Below, piece after piece: positions 5,171 through 7,969 of a stretch of DNA of 7,969 nucleotides. The notes below the pieces were generated by a model that ran no database searches, was not told the DNA's origin, and worked only from the letters and a program-made list of their open reading frames with translations. A program made the position numbers and the translations under genes. How positions within the stretch are numbered: the first letter of the stretch is position 1; each line of letters starts with the position of its first letter. The stretch spans positions 1 through 7,969 of the forward strand of contig JAGWYC010000086.1 in assembly GCA_018969565.1 (NCBI GenBank). Reading direction: 5' to 3'. The DNA is from Bacteroidota bacterium (lineage in GTDB: Bacteria > Bacteroidota > Bacteroidia > NS11-12g > UBA955).

Positions 5171-7969
5171 TCAGGGGATACTTAAGGATGGTACAATTTG
5201 AATACTGATGTTCCTGCCTTCTATTTCGACCGCTTCCCCCACTGAGCCTTCCACGCGGTGCATGGCGTCGGCCAGAACTTCGCCGCAAATATAAGTGCTA
5301 AAACGGGTGCAGGCATCGGCAAGCTGATCATCGGCTGCATAGCTTACCACAATTCGGTCTGTAACCTGCAGACCGCTTTCCTTGCGCATATTCTGGATGC
5401 GGTTCACCACGTCGCGGGCCCAGCCCTCGGCTGTCAGCTCGTCATTAAGGGTAATATCCAGCGCCACAGTGAGGTTTCCATCGGTGGCCACCTGCCAACC
5501 CGGTATATCTTCTGAGCTGATTTCCACTTCCTGCAAAAGCAGTTCAAACGGACCTCCGGGCAGTGTTACACTGAGTGAACCGTTTTTCTCCAGATGCCGG
5601 ATTTGTTCCTGGCTGAACTTTGCGGCCATCTGCTGCAAATCTTTCATGCCGGCACCAACCCTGGGACCCAATGCTTTGAAATTCAAACGGATTTTCTTCA
5701 CCAGCACCTCATTATCTTCTGCCAGGTACTGCAATTCCTTCACATTCACTTCGCTCAGAATCAAGGCTTCCACATGTTCCAGCCTGCGGCGGAATTCCTG
5801 ACCGGAAACGGGCACCATGATGCGTCTCAAAGGCTGTCTCACGCGCAGCTTCTCCTTCTTGCGTATGCTGAACACCATGCTGCACAAACTTTGCGCAATC
5901 TGCATGGTGGCTTCAAGTTCATGGTTGATGAGGCTTTCGCGATGTTTGGGGAAATTGCTCAGGTGTACCGATGCCGCGCAGGTTCCGGGGTGCTGTTTGC
6001 GCATGGGTTCGGTGAGACTTTGATACAGCCATTCGCTGAAGAATGGCGAAACCGGACTCATCAGCTCGCTCACACGCAGCAGACATTCGAACAATGTTTC
6101 ATAGGCGGCCTGCTTGTCGTCGTTCATTTCACCTTTCCAGAAACGACGGCGGCTGAGGCGCACATACCAGTTGCTGAGCTGCTCTTCCACAAAGTCCTCG
6201 ATGGCGCGGGTGGCGCGGGTAGGATCGTAATCGTCCATAGCGGCTTCCACCTGCAGCATCAGGGAATGCAACTTGCTCAGTACCCAACGGTCCAGTTCAG
6301 AACGTTGGGCATAGGGAATCTGCTTTTCCGGGTTGAATACAAAACCGTCCAGCCCGGCGTACAGTGCGAAAAAGCTGTAGGTATTATACAGTGTTCCGAA
6401 AAATTTGCGCTGCACTTCACCAATTCCATCCAGGTCAAACTTCAGGTTATCCCATGGCGGGGCATTGCTGATCATGTACCAGCGCAGGGCATCGGCGCCG
6501 TATTGATCTACGGTTTTAAATGGATCCACCGCATTGCCGAGGCGTTTGCTCATCTTGTTGCCGTTTTTATCCAGCACCAGACCATTGGCCACCACATTCT
6601 TATAGGCCACACTGTCGTGCAGCATCACGGCGATGGCGTGCAGGGTAAAGAACCAACCACGGGTCTGGTCCACGCCTTCGGCGATAAAATCAGCGGGGAA
6701 ATTCTGCGCGAAGTTTTCTTTATTTTCAAACGGAAGATGCCACTGGGCGTATGGCATGGCGCCGCTGTCGAACCACACGTCAATCAAATCAGTTTCGCGA
6801 CGCATGGGTTCCCCTTGTGGGCTGAGCAGCACAATGTCGTCCACCCATGGCCGGTGCAGTTCGAAATCCGGATTATCTAAAGGATTTTCATGCATGAGTC
6901 CGGCGGCAACTGCTTCGCTGCAGGCTTGTTTCAGTTCATCCATAGAACCGATACATCGTTCTTCAGCACCGTCATCTGTTCGCCAGATGGGGAGCGGTGT
7001 TCCCCAGTAACGGCTGCGACTCAGGTTCCAGTCCACCAGATTTTCCAGCCAGTTTCCGAAACGGCCTTCACCGGTAGCCTTGGGTTTCCAGTTGATGGTT
7101 TTATTCAGTTCCACCATGCGGTCTTTTACGGCAGTGGTGCGGATAAACCAGCTCTCAAGCGGGTAATACAGAATGGGTTTATCGGTTCGCCAGCAGTGGG
7201 GATAGCTGTGCTCGTACTTTTCTACACGAAAGGCCTTGTTCTCCTGTTTCAGTTTAATAGAGATGCGCTCATCCACGTTGAGGTACTTATCGCGGCCTTG
7301 TGTCTGTCGCTCTGCTTCTTTCTGGGCTTCATTCAGATAGGCTTCCTTCACATATTCTCCGGCGAAATCAGTCACTTCGGGAACAAAACGTCCCTGACGG
7401 TCCACCAGGGTCAGGCTGCCCAGGTTGTTTTGACGTGCGGTGCGGAAGTCATCGGCGCCGAAACTCGGAGCCAGGTGTACGATGCCCGTACCATCTTCGG
7501 TGGTAACGAAGTCGGCGCAAACTACGCGGAAGTTATCTCCGCTGTCGGGCTGCGTATAAGGAAGCAGTTGTTCGTAGCGCAGATTTTCAAGTTCACGGCC
7601 TTTCAGGTGCCGGATTACAGACCAGGGCAGTATTTTATCACCCGGCTTCCAGGCAGAGGGATCGGCATCCGCTCCGGCCGGATCAAACCAGCGGCCCAGC
7701 AGATTTTGGGCCAGGTATAGCTTCACCGGAATACCCGTGTATGGGTTGAGGGTTTGCACCTGCACATAATCAATATCGGGTCCCACGGCCAGCCCGGTAT
7801 TTCCGGGCAGGGTCCAGGGTGTGGTCGTCCATGCCAGCAAGTATTCGTTGTTGCTTCCCTGAACTTTAAACTGGGCCACTACTGTAGTGTCTTTAACCAT
7901 CTGATATGTGCCCGGCTGATTCAGTTCATGGCTGCTCAGCCCGGTACCGGCGGCAGGTGAATACGGCTG
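5171..7969 (-). CDS. ileS: Isoleucyl-tRNA synthetase, 5'-truncated by window edge
   Basis: IleRS is a class I enzyme that attaches isoleucine to tRNA-Ile and edits mischarged valine. The frame is open to the right edge, giving 932 visible residues starting QPYSPAAGTGLSSHELNQPG. The N-terminal part with the HIGH motif (by family length, roughly 150-200 residues) is missing. Visible motifs in order are the CP1 editing domain with WTTTPWTLPGN (residues 47-57) and GTGIVHLAPSFGADD (7448-7492), then WFDSG (6761-6775), DQTRGWFFT, and the catalytic loop KMSKR (6542-6556). The anticodon-binding domain and a long C-terminal domain with ARDVVNRIQNMRKESGLQ follow. There is no terminal Cys-rich zinc finger of the E. 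coli type, which points to the longer eukaryote-like type 2 subfamily known from Bacteroidetes. The ATG at 7898-7900 is an internal Met, not the start. The gene leads the ileS-dksA-lspA cluster, and its promoter is outside the window. Confidence 0.97.
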   Translation of the reverse strand, partial: QPYSPAAGTGLSSHELNQPGTYQMVKDTTVVAQFKVQGSNNEYLLAWTTTPWTLPGNTGLAVGPDIDYVQVQTLNPYTGIPVKLYLAQNLLGRWFDPAGADADPSAWKPGDKILPWSVIRHLKGRELENLRYEQLLPYTQPDSGDNFRVVCADFVTTEDGTGIVHLAPSFGADDFRTARQNNLGSLTLVDRQGRFVPEVTDFAGEYVKEAYLNEAQKEAERQTQGRDKYLNVDERISIKLKQENKAFRVEKYEHSYPHCWRTDKPILYYPLESWFIRTTAVKDRMVELNKTINWKPKATGEGRFGNWLENLVDWNLSRSRYWGTPLPIWRTDDGAEERCIGSMDELKQACSEAVAAGLMHENPLDNPDFELHRPWVDDIVLLSPQGEPMRRETDLIDVWFDSGAMPYAQWHLPFENKENFAQNFPADFIAEGVDQTRGWFFTLHAIAVMLHDSVAYKNVVANGLVLDKNGNKMSKRLGNAVDPFKTVDQYGADALRWYMISNAPPWDNLKFDLDGIGEVQRKFFGTLYNTYSFFALYAGLDGFVFNPEKQIPYAQRSELDRWVLSKLHSLMLQVEAAMDDYDPTRATRAIEDFVEEQLSNWYVRLSRRRFWKGEMNDDKQAAYETLFECLLRVSELMSPVSPFFSEWLYQSLTEPMRKQHPGTCAASVHLSNFPKHRESLINHELEATMQIAQSLCSMVFSIRKKEKLRVRQPLRRIMVPVSGQEFRRRLEHVEALILSEVNVKELQYLAEDNEVLVKKIRLNFKALGPRVGAGMKDLQQMAAKFSQEQIRHLEKNGSLSVTLPGGPFELLLQEVEISSEDIPGWQVATDGNLTVALDITLNDELTAEGWARDVVNRIQNMRKESGLQVTDRIVVSYAADDQLADACTRFSTYICGEVLADAMHRVEGSVGEAVEIEGRNISIQIVPSLSIP

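Noticed and set aside
5594..6880. Long + strand open frame (428 codons) and similar ones at 6890-7720 and 4140-4721
   Set aside because: They lie antisense to ileS and lspA, whose motifs are unmistakable. Their translations show no recognisable domain, and long antisense frames are expected in GC-rich coding DNA.
7898..7900. ATG as the start of ileS
   Set aside because: The upstream in-frame sequence to the edge (YSPAAGTGLSSHELN) is typical IleRS, so this is an internal methionine.
1..7969. Defence island, prophage or insertion sequence
   Set aside because: All genes are housekeeping or common peptidase genes in a conserved order, with no transposase, integrase or terminal repeats.

Overview
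The window looks like chromosomal core DNA from a member of the Bacteroidota (Bacteroidetes). The evidence is the lineage-typical gene order ileS - TraR/DksA-like - lspA, the Cys-poor form of the DksA-like protein, a long IleRS without the C-terminal zinc finger, a large secreted M1 aminopeptidase with a helical-repeat tail, near-absence of Shine-Dalgarno sequences before the starts, and one sequence matching the Bacteroidetes -7 promoter box (TAnnTTTG). By eye the coding DNA is around half G+C, which is high for much of the phylum, so I do not name a genus.

Layout. On the + strand, positions 1-1223 hold radA with its 5' end cut off by the window edge. After a 59-nt gap comes a complete exported M1-family zinc aminopeptidase (1283-3757), followed at once by a strong bidirectional intrinsic terminator (3779-3811). 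On the - strand, read from the right edge, is a tight cluster: ileS (5' end cut off by the window, stop at 5171), then the TraR/DksA-like gene 7 nt downstream, then lspA 1 nt further. The two blocks converge on a 364-nt intergenic region (3758-4121).

That intergenic region is the least ordinary part. It holds the terminator, a cluster built around the motif TCATCCTGAG (three tandem 17-bp copies plus an inverted copy that makes a perfect 12-bp hairpin), and an in-phase array of four 26-bp tandem units (4033-4136). The last unit of the array includes the final codons and the stop of lspA. A perfect 22-bp palindrome also lies in the radA linker at 16-37.

How the genes fit together. RadA serves recombinational repair. 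IleRS charges tRNA-Ile, the DksA-like factor probably modulates RNA polymerase, and LspA matures lipoproteins. The M1 enzyme probably trims peptides in the periplasm or outside the cell. I see no mobile element, CRISPR array, RNA gene or defence system. This is a conserved housekeeping region with some unusual repeats between convergent genes.
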